Source of the DNA: Pyrenophora tritici-repentis
Lineage: Eukaryota > Ascomycota > Dothideomycetes > Pleosporales > Pleosporaceae
Assembly: GCF_003171515.1 (NCBI RefSeq)
Contig: NC_089396.1
Location: 2,294,001-2,358,000, forward strand
Reading direction: 5' to 3'
Length of the DNA: 64,000 nucleotides
Of this stretch, positions 29,955 through 40,050 are shown one piece after another (the stretch's first letter is position 1; each line of letters begins with the position of its first letter). The translations under genes were made by a program, and so were the position numbers. The notes below the pieces were generated by a model. It searched no databases. It worked only from the letters and a program-made list of their open reading frames with translations, and had not been told where the DNA came from.

Positions 29955-30730
29955 TTGCGGCGATAGTAGCTCGATGTAAGCCGGGACTATGCCGAAGTTA
30001 GCGATTGTATGCGCACAGAGGTACTTCAAAAAGATGCAGCAAGTATGTGATCAGATACCGTTGTAGTCTATTGTAACGGAAACAGCATAGAGCACCAAAC
30101 GCAATCAAGTGAATGCTTGCGCCGGCAATCGTATAAGTGAAAAATTGTCATCATAAAAAAATAAGTGCTCTCTCAAGGCGCGAAAACGTTGCATTACAAC
30201 ATTAGGGGCGCCGCAAATATCTACGATGGCCACCAATGGGATGCACGTTTTCACGCCTCAATGCGAATAAGAAATAAGTAGACTTACCCAGTCTTTCCGA
30301 CGTCACGTAATGGCGTCGTCACCTGTGTCGGTGAGAGTTGTGAGCTTCATGGTGGTCGTGGTGAAGCTAAAGGCAGAGCTCGAAAAAGTTCAGAGATGAC
30401 TGTTTGCCAAGACCTGCTTTGATTGGCGGAGGGGTTGGATGTGCAATAGCACCTTTCCCCTCCAGACTACGACGGCCTTCTCTGCACAAGTGCTCCTGCT
30501 GAGTTATCCTCCGTCGCGATTGCGAGAGAGTGCTGCCATAATGTCGCATTAGATAGTGCCTAGGCCTCAAGATGTGAAAGTTGCTATGACGTAATCGGTA
30601 CTACTCGAGGAGATGATTGCAGAACGTATCTTCGTGACGCAAAGTAAGAGCAACAACTAGGCAGCATCTCTCTCTACTCATTCTATCTGCTCGATAGGCT
30701 ATTCTAGATACATTCAGACAAGAATTAACC
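29955..30730. other. Divergent promoter region between sen2 and AIM25-like gene
   Basis: About 780 bp between two divergently transcribed genes. No supported ORF. Contains no obvious repeat. Confidence 0.4.
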
Positions 30731-32437
30731 ATGCTACCGGCGACGAGGTGGTCTTTGAGACTACCCCGGCCATGCACTCGACCCTTTACGAGAAGAGACA
30801 CACTACCTTTAGGGCCTCGCATTTGCTTCCCGCGTTATACATTACACAAACAGCCGGCAGCTTACTCGACGAAGCCCCCTAACAACGATCATCGACCGAA
30901 CAGTCACGATGAACCCCCCAAGGAATCCTCCAAAGTCGATGCCATCTCAAACGCCCTGTCCACCACGCCCGACTCAGAGAACAACCTTGTTACGCCTGTT
31001 CATATGCCCGAAGACCCAAATGCGGTTCTCAAACAGACACACCCCGCCATGCGTCTTCTCGACAACTCTTCTCTTGTAGTACAGCGACAATTGGAGATGA
31101 TGAATGTCCTGATGGGCTTTGAGCAAGCGAATCGCTATGTCATCATGGATCCGCATGGCAATCATATAGGCTATCTGGCAGAGCAGGACCATGGATTAGG
31201 CAATGCCATGGCGAGGCAGATGTTCAAGACACATCGGAGCTTCACAACGCATGTATTTGATCGGGATGAGAAGGAAATACTCAGGTTTCACAGGCCCTTC
31301 AGCTGGATTAACTCACGGATACGGGTATATGATGCTGTAGGCCAGGACGGAAGCGCATATACCAGTTCGACGAGCTTGCAAGGCACGAGCGTGGCGAGTA
31401 TTGCAAATCAGACAAGTGCGAACGTATCAACTTTGCCTTTGCAGGACATGCGCATCATCGGAGCAGCAGAGCAGGAGTGGGCCCCTCTACGGAGAAAGTA
31501 CAACTTATTCCTCGCAAGAAGCTTAGAGGAGAGCGCTGCTGTAATCGGCACACCCCAAATCACGTCAGGTGATTTACCCATATCGACTTCCAAAGCCGTT
31601 GCCGTAGCAGAAGGCGACACACGAGAAGTTGGTATGCTTCAATTTGCCAGAGTTGATGAGCCATTCCTGAGTTGGGATTTCAGCTTGATGTCTGAAGATG
31701 GACGACTAGCAGGCTCCGTTAACCGTAATTTTGGCGGGTTCGCGCGCGAGATCTTCACAGATACAGGCGTGTATGCTCTTCGAATGGATGCCGCTGGGCT
31801 CGCAAACGAACCATCGCATTTAGTCTCAAAGACTGGAGAGCAAAGCAGACCATCGTTAGAAGGGTATCCAGGCATGACACTTGACCAACGAGCCGTCATG
31901 CTTGCGACAGCCGTCAGTATCGACTTTGACTATTTCAGTCGGCATAGCGGTTCGGGGGGCATGTGGTCCATGTGGATGCCCTGGTTCGGAGGTGGGGAGG
32001 CTGCTGGCGGCGCTGCTGGCGGTGGTGCCGCGGCTGGCGAGGCCACTGCGGCCGGTGCAGGAGTTGTAGGTGCAGCTGGTGAAAGCGGTATTGCGAGTGA
32101 AGTTGGTACTGCTGCGCGAGGCCTCGGAGTAGGAGAGGGTGCCGCCACTGGAGCAGCAACAATGGCAGGCTACGAGGCGATGCAAAGGTCAAGAGAAGCA
32201 CGGCAACAAGAAGATGATGCTTCGCCTCAAGCAGCAGATCCCTATCAAGCGAACCCAGACCAGCAACTGGGTACGGGCCAAGTTGGTGAGGATGTGTGGG
32301 GTGAAAATCAAGATCCTGGGACAGGACCTCAAGGCTCGGATCAAGACTTTTGGGGTGGCCAAGGTGGCCAGGGAGGTGGCGATGGAGGCGGTGGTGACGG
32401 TGACGGCTTCAGCTGGGGAGATATCTTTGGAGAGTAG
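30731..32437 (+). CDS. aim25: Mitochondrial phospholipid scramblase-family protein (Aim25-like)
   Basis: Single exon, 568 aa. The N-terminus (MLPATRWSLRLPRPCTRPFT) is Arg-rich and lacks acidic residues, as mitochondrial presequences do. The scramblase domain runs from about residue 120 to 400: SLVVQRQLEMMNVLMGFEQA, NRYVIMDPHGNHIGYLAEQ, RSFTTHVFDRDEKEILRFHR, then LSWDFSLMSEDGRLAGSVNR and GFAREIFTDTGVYALRMD. The C-terminal 150 residues are a low-complexity Gly/Ala tail, then Gln/Asp/Gly-rich repeats (GGQGGQGGGDGGGGDGDGFS). Family members move phospholipids or act in mitochondrial membrane upkeep; yeast Aim25 has a loosely defined role. The tail is longer than in yeast and typical of filamentous fungi. 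Confidence 0.9.
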   Translation: MLPATRWSLRLPRPCTRPFTRRDTLPLGPRICFPRYTLHKQPAAYSTKPPNNDHRPNSHDEPPKESSKVDAISNALSTTPDSENNLVTPVHMPEDPNAVLKQTHPAMRLLDNSSLVVQRQLEMMNVLMGFEQANRYVIMDPHGNHIGYLAEQDHGLGNAMARQMFKTHRSFTTHVFDRDEKEILRFHRPFSWINSRIRVYDAVGQDGSAYTSSTSLQGTSVASIANQTSANVSTLPLQDMRIIGAAEQEWAPLRRKYNLFLARSLEESAAVIGTPQITSGDLPISTSKAVAVAEGDTREVGMLQFARVDEPFLSWDFSLMSEDGRLAGSVNRNFGGFAREIFTDTGVYALRMDAAGLANEPSHLVSKTGEQSRPSLEGYPGMTLDQRAVMLATAVSIDFDYFSRHSGSGGMWSMWMPWFGGGEAAGGAAGGGAAAGEATAAGAGVVGAAGESGIASEVGTAARGLGVGEGAATGAATMAGYEAMQRSREARQQEDDASPQAADPYQANPDQQLGTGQVGEDVWGENQDPGTGPQGSDQDFWGGQGGQGGGDGGGGDGDGFSWGDIFGE

Positions 32438-32785
32438 AGATGCCCTTTCGCATCATCACTTTTTTGTTGCACAAGCACACTGTCTCGTTAATTGGATGTA
32501 GCCGCGTGTGGCTGAAGCGGGGCTATCTAGGCAGCTATCCGCTTGCAAGCTTCGTTCCATTAATCACATCTAAACCTCTACTCTACTCAGCATTAGAATA
32601 TTGTATACCCTCTTAATTGAGCACACAAGACATATCAATCTCTACAGTCAACCTACTACCACCCATCTTTGACTGATTCGACGCAGCGGTCTTGGCCGCA
32701 TCCGCTCAGCCTCGCCGGACATACAAGCTTCTGCCCTCGCGCTTTATAACTTGTATTTAGAATCCGCCGAAAAGTAAAAGACGCA
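32438..32785. other. Intergenic region upstream of HET gene
   Basis: Contains a TATA-like TTTATAAC at 32741-32748 about 40 bp before the HET ATG. No other feature. Confidence 0.35.
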
Positions 32786-34222
32786 ATGAATCTCAAATTC
32801 CACTCCGGCCTCTACAGTTATGCGCCCCTGGACACTACGAAACAACAAATACGTCTAGCGAAGCTTATTCAATCTCCACCTGCATCTGCTGCGCAATTCG
32901 AGCAGGGTACCATTCATTGCGAGTTTGAGACGTTCGATTTCGCTACAGCACCCATTTATATCGCGCTCTCATATACATGGGGTGACCCCTTGCATACTCG
33001 GATGATATATATCGACGGGAAACCTTTCATAGTGAGAACGAATCTGTTCGACTTTCTCAGCTCGTTCCGCTCGGATGACGCCAATTCTCACTATCTATGG
33101 ATCGACCAGCTGTGCATCAATCAAGGAAGCACGACAGAAAGAAATCATCAGGTCCAGCTGATAGCGCAGATATATCGCTCTTGTGTGTTTGTCATTATGT
33201 GGCTGGGCTTGACGTCTGAGACAGCGGCTAGCGAGTTCTCCAAAAAGGCAGATAGTGAGAACACAATTACCTTGTTGCGGAACCCCTGTTTCACACGCTT
33301 GTGGGTTATACAGGAGATCGTGCTGTCTCCTGAACGACGTATCTTTTGTGGAAACTTGTGGGTGGATTCTCTACGTCTTATTCAAGCTGCAGTGCGGTTT
33401 GATGTCTATGGAATTACATTTTGGTCTTGGTGGAGATACGTTGTGGCACCCAAAATCAATATCAGTTCATTGAAAAGACTATCACAAAGACTGCTGGACT
33501 TTACTTCAAAAAGTTGCGAGGATCCTCGAGACAAGCTATACGGCCTGCTAGGTCTTCTTGAAGAGGAGGATCGTCCTGATGTTGACTACGAGAAGTCGGT
33601 AGAAGAAGTTTTTCTGGACACAGTCAGACTGTTCTGCTCTATCTGGTTTCCTGAAGACGGCGTTTATCTCCTTGAGAGTTTTTATACTGTGGTGTAGTAG
33701 CTTGTCACGTGTTCGGCGTTAGGTAATCGGCGCTAGGGTTGAGTATTTTAGGACGACTCCGCGTAGAGGAGCTCGACATCATCTTATCGTACACTATTCT
33801 TAATACTACCGTTTTCACTCTGATACCTTGTTGTTCTCTCCTCTCTACCGATTGCGGGTCGGCAGCCTCTCTTCTGACTATTGAGACTATCCCTCTACCA
33901 CAATACTAAGTCTTACATGGTCACCAAGGAACTTGGAGAAAATATGGGCTTCTCTGCGACACAAGTTCAACGGCTGCAGCTTTTCCTTAAAGATGTGCGT
34001 GTTAGCCATTGGCGGCACTCTCTGAGAGAATCGAGGGAATCAAACGGCCCTTTGCCAGTGCCGAAGATGGGATTCGAGAAGGCAGACCCAAGTGGAAAAT
34101 ATCAGGATCGGTGGTGGTATGAGTATGGAGGTAGACGGCACTACCGCGATGGCGATTACATCCCCTCTGCCAACTCCTTTGAAGATCTACTGGAAATGAT
34201 CGCCATGACACTCTATGGTTGA
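32786..34222 (+). pseudogene. HET-domain (heterokaryon incompatibility) gene disrupted by a solo LTR
   Basis: ATG 32786 opens a frame with HET-domain motifs: YIALSYTWGDP, VRTNLFDFLSSFR, YLWIDQLCINQG, QLIAQIYRSCVFVIMWLG, and LWVIQEIVLSPERRIFCG. Reading stops at 33697, ten bases into an LTR that begins at 33688. After the LTR and the duplicated ATAC the same frame resumes at 33907 and runs to 34222 (NMGFSATQVQRLQLFLKD, then FEDLLEMIAMTLYG). Discounting the insert gives 1218 nt, or 405 aa. HET proteins trigger a non-self cell-death response after hyphal fusion. At present only a 303-aa product with an LTR-encoded end is likely, which keeps most of the HET domain. Confidence 0.85.
33688..33902. 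mobile_element. Solo LTR (215 bp) inside the HET gene
   Basis: Starts TGTGGTGTAG and ends CTCTACCACA, so the termini are inverted. ATAC flanks it at 33684-33687 and 33903-33906; a fifth base differs (TATAC/AATAC). Downstream coding continues in the pre-insertion frame. The interior has TTTTAGGACGACTCCGCG and a pyrimidine-rich 3' half typical of LTR leaders. No internal retroelement sequence remains. Confidence 0.8.
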
Positions 34223-34444
34223 TCTCTAGAAGGCCCGCTAGGGCTAGATCTAGTCTGATACCCCGCTTTCGACCGCGTCCACGTCGTTTTCCCGAGACAT
34301 TATCCCACGCCAACATTCCCGAATCCCCATCTTTCGGTCAGAATTCTCCCGTAAACCTTTTGCCTACAACAACCGATAAGATCCTGCAACTGGAATATCC
34401 TTCATTATGACTACGGCACTCAAGCGTCTCACTGTACGCACCAT

Positions 34445-35473
34445 ATGGCCACCATGAAGCTCAGCACACTGGTATCTCTATGCCTAGCACTCCAAACACA
34501 CGCGACAGCAATCCCTCCCACAAAAAACCAAGGCTCCTTCAACTGGCACACAAAAAAATCTCTCCTAGCCTTCGGCGACAGCTACACCTACATCCAAGGG
34601 ACCCACGGCCACCAGAACTACTCCTTCATCAACGACAACCTAAACCTCGCCTTCACCCCCGCCCAACTCTTCGCCAACCGCATCGTCCAAGATTTCACCG
34701 GCACAGCAGAAGATGGCCCGAACTGGGTTGAATACCTTACCAACTGCGGCGTCCAACCTGGCCTCCACGACCCGCAAGACTGCGCTATCCAACTCTGGGA
34801 TTTCGCATACGCAGGCGCGGATGTGGTGGAAGAAGCGGGTGTGACGCCACTGCATCACAACCACACTGTGTCATTTGAACGCCAGGTAGAGCAGTTTGTG
34901 CGATATGGTAATCCTGCGCTGGAATTGATTCAGCTGAGTAAGGAAGATGCACTGGTGGCTGTATGGATTGGAATCAACGATATTAATGATCTTGTTGGCA
35001 CGCAGAGTAGAAACGCTAGTTTCGCGCCTCTGTACGAAAAGGTTCAAAAGGATATTTTCAAGAACGTTGAAAGGGTCTATGAATTGGGATATCGGAACTT
35101 TCTATTCATGAACCTCCCGCCTCTGGACCGCGGACCGGGTACGCCAAGCGTGAATGCCTCGCTTGTGGAGGTGTTCAATAGGATTCATGTGGAGCATACA
35201 GATGCGTTTCGAGAAGAACATTGCGAGGCGACGGTGTTGCAGTTTGATGTTAATGGCGTGTTGAATCGTGTGTTGGGTGAGTACCAGGACTATGGGTTTA
35301 GTAATGTCACCGACTTTTGCCCGGGGTACAATCAACCAGATATCCTATCCCACCCGGAGAAGTATGTATGTACGGATTTGGATACGTATTTTTGGTTTAA
35401 CTCGGGGCATTTGACGAGTCGGACACACGAGATTATGACGGAGGTGTTGAGGGAGTGGTTGGGAGGCCAGTGA
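34445..35473 (+). CDS. Secreted SGNH/GDSL esterase, CE16-like
   Basis: 342 aa from ATG 34445; a second in-frame ATG at 34454 starts directly at the signal peptide MKLSTLVSLCLALQTHATA. Family 16 carbohydrate esterases remove acetyl groups from plant cell-wall sugars. Block I has LLAFGDSYTYIQG with the nucleophile Ser near residue 45. Block III is VAVWIGINDINDL, and block V is YFWFNSGHLTSR with the catalytic His. The Asp three residues before that His in classic GDSL enzymes is Asn here. Several N-glycosylation sequons (NYS, NHT, NAS, NVT) agree with secretion. Intronless. Convergent with the transporter downstream. Confidence 0.87.
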   Translation: MATMKLSTLVSLCLALQTHATAIPPTKNQGSFNWHTKKSLLAFGDSYTYIQGTHGHQNYSFINDNLNLAFTPAQLFANRIVQDFTGTAEDGPNWVEYLTNCGVQPGLHDPQDCAIQLWDFAYAGADVVEEAGVTPLHHNHTVSFERQVEQFVRYGNPALELIQLSKEDALVAVWIGINDINDLVGTQSRNASFAPLYEKVQKDIFKNVERVYELGYRNFLFMNLPPLDRGPGTPSVNASLVEVFNRIHVEHTDAFREEHCEATVLQFDVNGVLNRVLGEYQDYGFSNVTDFCPGYNQPDILSHPEKYVCTDLDTYFWFNSGHLTSRTHEIMTEVLREWLGGQ

Positions 35474-35569
35474 GGGATGTTTGGGGTTAGACTAGAGAGT
35501 TACATGATATTGTATCAATAGACATAATGGGGACTTTTATATCAAGTACGTGTATTGCAATACTCATAT

Positions 35570-37131
35570 CTACAATGCCCAGACCCTCTGATCACCTCTA
35601 CTATCACTCCTCTCCAACCGATTCATCCTCCCGTACCAAAGCCTCAGTCCCGTCGCGATACCCGCAACAAGAAAACTACAAGCCGCACAAACAAAGTTCC
35701 CCGTAGAATACCCCTCGCCCTTCTCGTTACTCTTCCAAATCCACTGTGCGATAATCTGCCCTATACCCGCGCAAGAATTGTGCAACGCAATTGCAAGCGG
35801 CAGAGTAAGGAAGCTGGGCGAATTGCAAGTGACCCAATTCGTCATGGAAGGTGCAGCTGGAAACGCACCAGCAGCAGCCATGCATAAGCAACCATAGCGT
35901 TGCACATACGCATCTGCCGGCAAAAGACCCGCTGTAAGCCAACCTGTACCGCCGATAAGTGATGCAACTGTGATGTGCCACCCGCGAGCATTAAAGTGAT
36001 CCGCAGAGTAGGAAATCGTAATCGCAACGAAGAAACCCACAACCCACGGCGGTACAGTAAGCAACTGCGCCTGAATAGAAGTATAACCCAACCCCGTAAC
36101 AATCGTCGGAGTAAAAAACGTAAAAGAACCCTGAGGCACCACATCCGCGATATACGCAATATAATGCAACAGCATACGTGGACTAAAACACGTGTCCAGA
36201 ATCTCTTTTCGCGAAGCGTGTTCTTGGTTATATCCTCCACCGCGCTCGGCAAGGCGATCAATGGCGAACTTCTTCTCCGCGGCACTAAGCCATTTGGCGC
36301 GTGTGGGGTAGTCAGGAAGGAAGAATATGAGGAGGAAGGCGGAGAGGAGTGTGATGATTCCTTCGATGATGAAGAGCCAGCGGAAGCCTTGGAGACCGGC
36401 GGCGCCGTTGATGTGGCCGACGCCAAAGGCGATGGCGCCTCCGAAGGCGCCGGCGAGGTTGCAGAAGGCGATTACGAGGGCGATGCGGACGGCGCGCTCG
36501 TTGTAGCGATACCAGATGGTTATGAAGTATACGATGCCTGGTGTGGGGTTAGATCGTATAGCTACACTGTAGAAATGACTCCGACTTACCAGGAAAGAAT
36601 CCCGCTTCAAACACCCCGATGAGAAATCTCAAAACGATAATCGTGGCGCTGTTCTTCACACCTGCAAATCCGATGGTCAAAGCTCCCCATGCAAATAAGA
36701 GGATACCAAGCCATAACGATGGCCGAATATAATGCTTCATAACGTAGTTGCTGGGGACCTCGAATACAGCGTAAGCGACAGAGAAGAGTGTGACTGTCAG
36801 TGCGTAACCACGAGGTGTCAAGCCAGTGTTGCTGAGCATATCATCGCCAGTTTCTTCGTTGAGTACTCGGGCATTTCCAATGTTGCCTAAAAAGAATTAG
36901 TGTGGGCTACTTTGTGGGGATTTGAGGCTACGTACCTCTGTCAAGGAAGTTGAGAAGATACACCCAACAACACAGTGGCAATACTCGTAGGTCGAGACGT
37001 CGGTTGAGCTTCTTGTTGTAAGTTTCGTCATTGATATCGATCTCGCCATGCTCTTGTAATGTTTCGTCTTGTTCCTTGATTGCGTTAATGTCAACATCTT
37101 CCAGGTGATCTCTTTCTGCTGCCTTTTTCAT
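35570..37131 (-). CDS. MFS transporter, Dal5/Tna1-type anion:cation symporter
   Basis: Three exons on the minus strand: 37131-36936, 36886-36590 and 36537-35570, with introns of 49 and 52 bp (donors GTACGT and GTAAGT); 486 aa. The N-terminus is acidic and cytosolic, then LRVLPLCCWVYLLNFLDRGN starts TM1, followed by NIGNARVLN, typical of the allantoate/nicotinate permease family. Further TM segments include YALTVTLFSVAYAVFEVPSN and FLIGVFEAGFFPG. The central loop has FFLPDYPTRAKWLSAAEKKF. About 12 TMs are expected. Substrate cannot be read from sequence; small carboxylates or vitamins are usual for this family. Confidence 0.9.
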
Positions 37132-37773
37132 CTTGACGAGCTGGTGTGTTGTATGTCAATACGTTATCACGGTAGGAAACCAAGACAAAGTGGTTTTCGA
37201 AATCCCAGAGTTTTACAGGCTATACAGTTGAGATATTCTTTTCCAAATACAATCCATGAAGGCCCTCCGTCATGTCTGTCTCGGATAAACCAACGGTTTT
37301 ACCCCAGATATGCAGGATGTGCGGGGTAAAGCCCACACCTTCATGCTGTATACCCCCCATCACGGAGATGATTTACCGTCGTTCGCTTGAGAGACAATTG
37401 GTATCGGCTTTTTCGCCGATGTTTGTCGAAGGTTGTCACGGAGGCAGATTGATTACCGAGAGAGCCAAATCAGTGGTTACGTCATGTAAGCAACTTGAAC
37501 ATGCGACCAGGGTTGGACATTAGACCAAAGTCTTTTTGCATATGCATTAACAGTATAAAGATGTGATCGTGCTATGAATCATTTGATGATATTTCTACCC
37601 TCAAGGGTGACCCGAATGCAGGAGTATGTCATCTCTTATGTGATGAAGCATGTTACCTGTAAGCCGGCATATTAAGCACTCATATTCTTCAGCAGAAATA
37701 TGCTAACAGATTTATTGTCTCAACAGAACAACACCCAATATGCAAGTGTCATAAACCCCATCCACTCAGCCCA
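37132..37773. other. Intergenic region between transporter and GNAT gene
   Basis: 5' flank of the transporter and 3' flank of the acetyltransferase, both on the minus strand. No supported gene or repeat. Confidence 0.35.
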
Positions 37774-38504
37774 TCACTCTATAACAAACATGCCATAGAT
37801 ATACAAATCGTCCCTTGTCCTCCACTTTCCCCCCAGCCACAACTCATCCCCAACCCACTCATACACACCCAACTTCTTCATATCCGTCTTCGCCATAACC
37901 CGCTGACTAGCTGGATTCTCACCATTAACAATTGCCCTCACAAACACTTTCTCATACAAGTCCCAGAACTTCCTTCTGTTTCCACAAGCCTCCAGTACTG
38001 CATTCACAGCTTCCGTTGCATAACCCTTGCCCCAGGCTGCGGGAAGAAACTGGTACGCAAGTATCATGTTTAGGCAATCTGGCGAAAAAGTTGAAGCCGG
38101 GAATAAGTGGTCGGGCAGAGCGAGGTCGTGGGGACCTACGGAGTGGAGGGCTACGAGGCCAATGAAACGTGTTGGCGAATTTTCTTTGCATGTTGAGTCG
38201 CCATTGGAAGGAAGTAGCTCATGTATCATATAGGCGATTCTGTAAGATTTCTCTTCTCCCGTCTTTGCGGTGTTTGGCAAGATATTCTTGAGTACTTTTT
38301 CCGTGTCTTCGATGGTTTTCGCGCGACCAGAGATGCTGTAGAAAGTAAGCCAGGTACGTGTTATTATTCAGGTATGAATCACCTCCACCACGAAGCTTTC
38401 TCATCACTGCGCAATGCGTGGATCCATTCAAGTTCATTGCTTCTTCTCTCTGCTGTCGTGAGAAGCGTTAGCCGCAGCCGTGGTGTCAGAATCGTCGCAT
38501 CCAT
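37774..38504 (-). CDS. GNAT-family N-acetyltransferase (RimJ/RimL-like)
   Basis: Two exons on the minus strand, 38504-38383 and 38335-37774, with a 47-bp intron (donor GTGATT, acceptor CTACAG), 227 aa. N-terminus MDATILTPRLRLTLL is the usual start of Acetyltransf_3 proteins. EKSYRIAYMIHEL and RFIGLVALHS are the first core strands; LAYQFLPAAWGKGYATEAVN carries the acetyl-CoA binding Q/R-x-x-G-x-G/A type loop (here WGKGYA). VFVRAIVNGENPASQRVMAK and LGVYEWVG follow as in the family. The acceptor of the acetyl group is unknown. Donor GTGATT is slightly off consensus, but the frame and the domain join cleanly. Confidence 0.85.
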
Positions 38505-38756
38505 GATAGCTCTTGAGTCTTCTGAGAAGGCTTCATGTTTAAATCAAAAGAAGTGTAGTATTTATATCTAATGCTATGTCGACGCTCAAGGCAGCCATAT
38601 GTCGGAGTAGGGTGCACAAAGTACCCAATCGGCGTTCACCAACCTCGGTAAGCGCTAGAAGCGGCATGGTATGGGATTTGACCTTCCACATTGGGCCTGG
38701 TAATTCCGAACATGTCGGCGTAAAAGGCGTGCATCGACGGGGCCTTGCAAAGGGAT

Positions 38757-39923
38757 TCAGAATCTTTGTGGTTTCCTTATGAACCGAACTTTTGATGACA
38801 GGTTATCATAGACAGGCTTCTTCCTCGGGGCAGAGTTCCAGCCCAACCACGTATATATATGTTTTCCGGTTATCATCTCTTGCTGCCGAACACCTAGGGG
38901 GAAATTCCGAGTTCTGTAGTGCCGCAACGCTGTCAGGTCAATTTGAAGAGAGCTGACCTCATGTGAAAGGCGTCCGATCTCAATGGCAGCTTCATATGCT
39001 TGTTCCCCTATGTGAGATAGATGGGACTTAGGTGAGTTAAGCAAGCCGAGCGATTGCGCTCGTAGACTTGACTGCAACTGTAGCATCAATATCATACAGA
39101 GACGTATTGCTGTAGAAAGAGGCTCCACGGTCCATAACGGACCATGTACGTAGTGAAAGCCCACCACTTTACGCATTCTCGCTGCGACCTCTAGAAGAGA
39201 TCCCCTGCGCCACATGGCTGCTTCTGTGACTTGAAGATCCCGATGGTCTTCCTGCCCGCTATCCAGTCCGTAATCGGCTCTTTCCACCAAACTTTGAAAA
39301 TAGGAAGGATTGTGTGGGAGCATGCTGTGGTTTAGTCGTACACGAGCAAACCCAGAGATTTGAGAATTTATCTCTCGATCTAAAGATCGCCATTTTTGGC
39401 GAGCGTCTTCCAGTCGTGATTGTATGTGTAGGGGGGCTGTCACAAGGAGGGCATTCAGCGCCATGGCATCGGTGACATAAACTTGGAATGGATACAGACA
39501 CCGTGCAACTGTTGAAATGGCGCAGTAATGAAGGTGCATAAATCTGTCAACCTCGCGGTTCGAAATTGACATGCGCGCTTCGATTGCGTGCAGATTAGAT
39601 TCAGCCGATTCCAAAGTGGCAGCGAGCGGCCTCTCCCCCCACATACGAAGTTCCTCTGCATACCAGAGCTGTCCATTCCAGCTGTCCCATGTCCACTCAG
39701 GGAAACTTTTGGTCACAAAGACTCGCGCTGTGAGTGGCTTTTTAGGCTCAGGCGGTGGTGGCTCTTTTGGAGATAGCAGTGTTATCCTTTGAGAAGTAGT
39801 GTCCGGTGCCGTCCTGGTTGCAACAGCTCTTTTGCCGAGCTTGTGAGTAATCTGATATATTCGGGGGCGCATATCGATGGCAATCCTGGCATGTGCGTTT
39901 GTACAGACTGGTAGAGATGGCAT
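38757..39923 (-). CDS. Hypothetical protein, possibly mitochondrial
   Basis: 388 aa from ATG 39923, uninterrupted. The frame is open to 40169 but that part overlaps exon 1 of the uL1 gene antisense, so the ATG at 39923 is preferred. The first 45 residues are rich in Arg, Ala and Thr and poor in acids (ARIAIDMRPRIYQITHKLGK), as in presequences. A proline-rich patch (SPKEPPPPEPKKPLTARVF) follows, then a mostly helical body with LQSSLRAQSLGLLNS and ending KVRFIRKPQRF. No family is recognised. Divergent placement with a mitochondrial ribosomal protein is compatible with a mitochondrial role, but that is inference. Confidence 0.55.
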   Translation of the reverse strand: MPSLPVCTNAHARIAIDMRPRIYQITHKLGKRAVATRTAPDTTSQRITLLSPKEPPPPEPKKPLTARVFVTKSFPEWTWDSWNGQLWYAEELRMWGERPLAATLESAESNLHAIEARMSISNREVDRFMHLHYCAISTVARCLYPFQVYVTDAMALNALLVTAPLHIQSRLEDARQKWRSLDREINSQISGFARVRLNHSMLPHNPSYFQSLVERADYGLDSGQEDHRDLQVTEAAMWRRGSLLEVAARMRKVVGFHYVHGPLWTVEPLSTAIRLCMILMLQLQSSLRAQSLGLLNSPKSHLSHIGEQAYEAAIEIGRLSHEVSSLQIDLTALRHYRTRNFPLGVRQQEMITGKHIYTWLGWNSAPRKKPVYDNLSSKVRFIRKPQRF

Positions 39924-40050
39924 GGCAACCTTGGAAGGCACAAGGTAGTTGAAGGTAAGTAACTTAGCGTCTTTTGGGTCTTGGCATTCCCGAATCTCCG
40001 ACCGAACTTTTGGCAACACAGCAACGGCCCACCATCTGCACACAGTCGCA
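39924..40050. promoter_or_regulatory. Bidirectional promoter between hypothetical gene and mrpl1
   Basis: Only 127 bp separate the divergent ATGs at 39923 and 40051, so both genes must share this region. It has no clear TATA box. The extended minus-strand frame runs through it. Confidence 0.5.

Noticed and set aside
31856..32201. Antisense ORFs over the scramblase Gly/Ala tail
   Set aside because: Pro/Ala/His-rich products are what GC-rich low-complexity coding DNA gives on the opposite strand.
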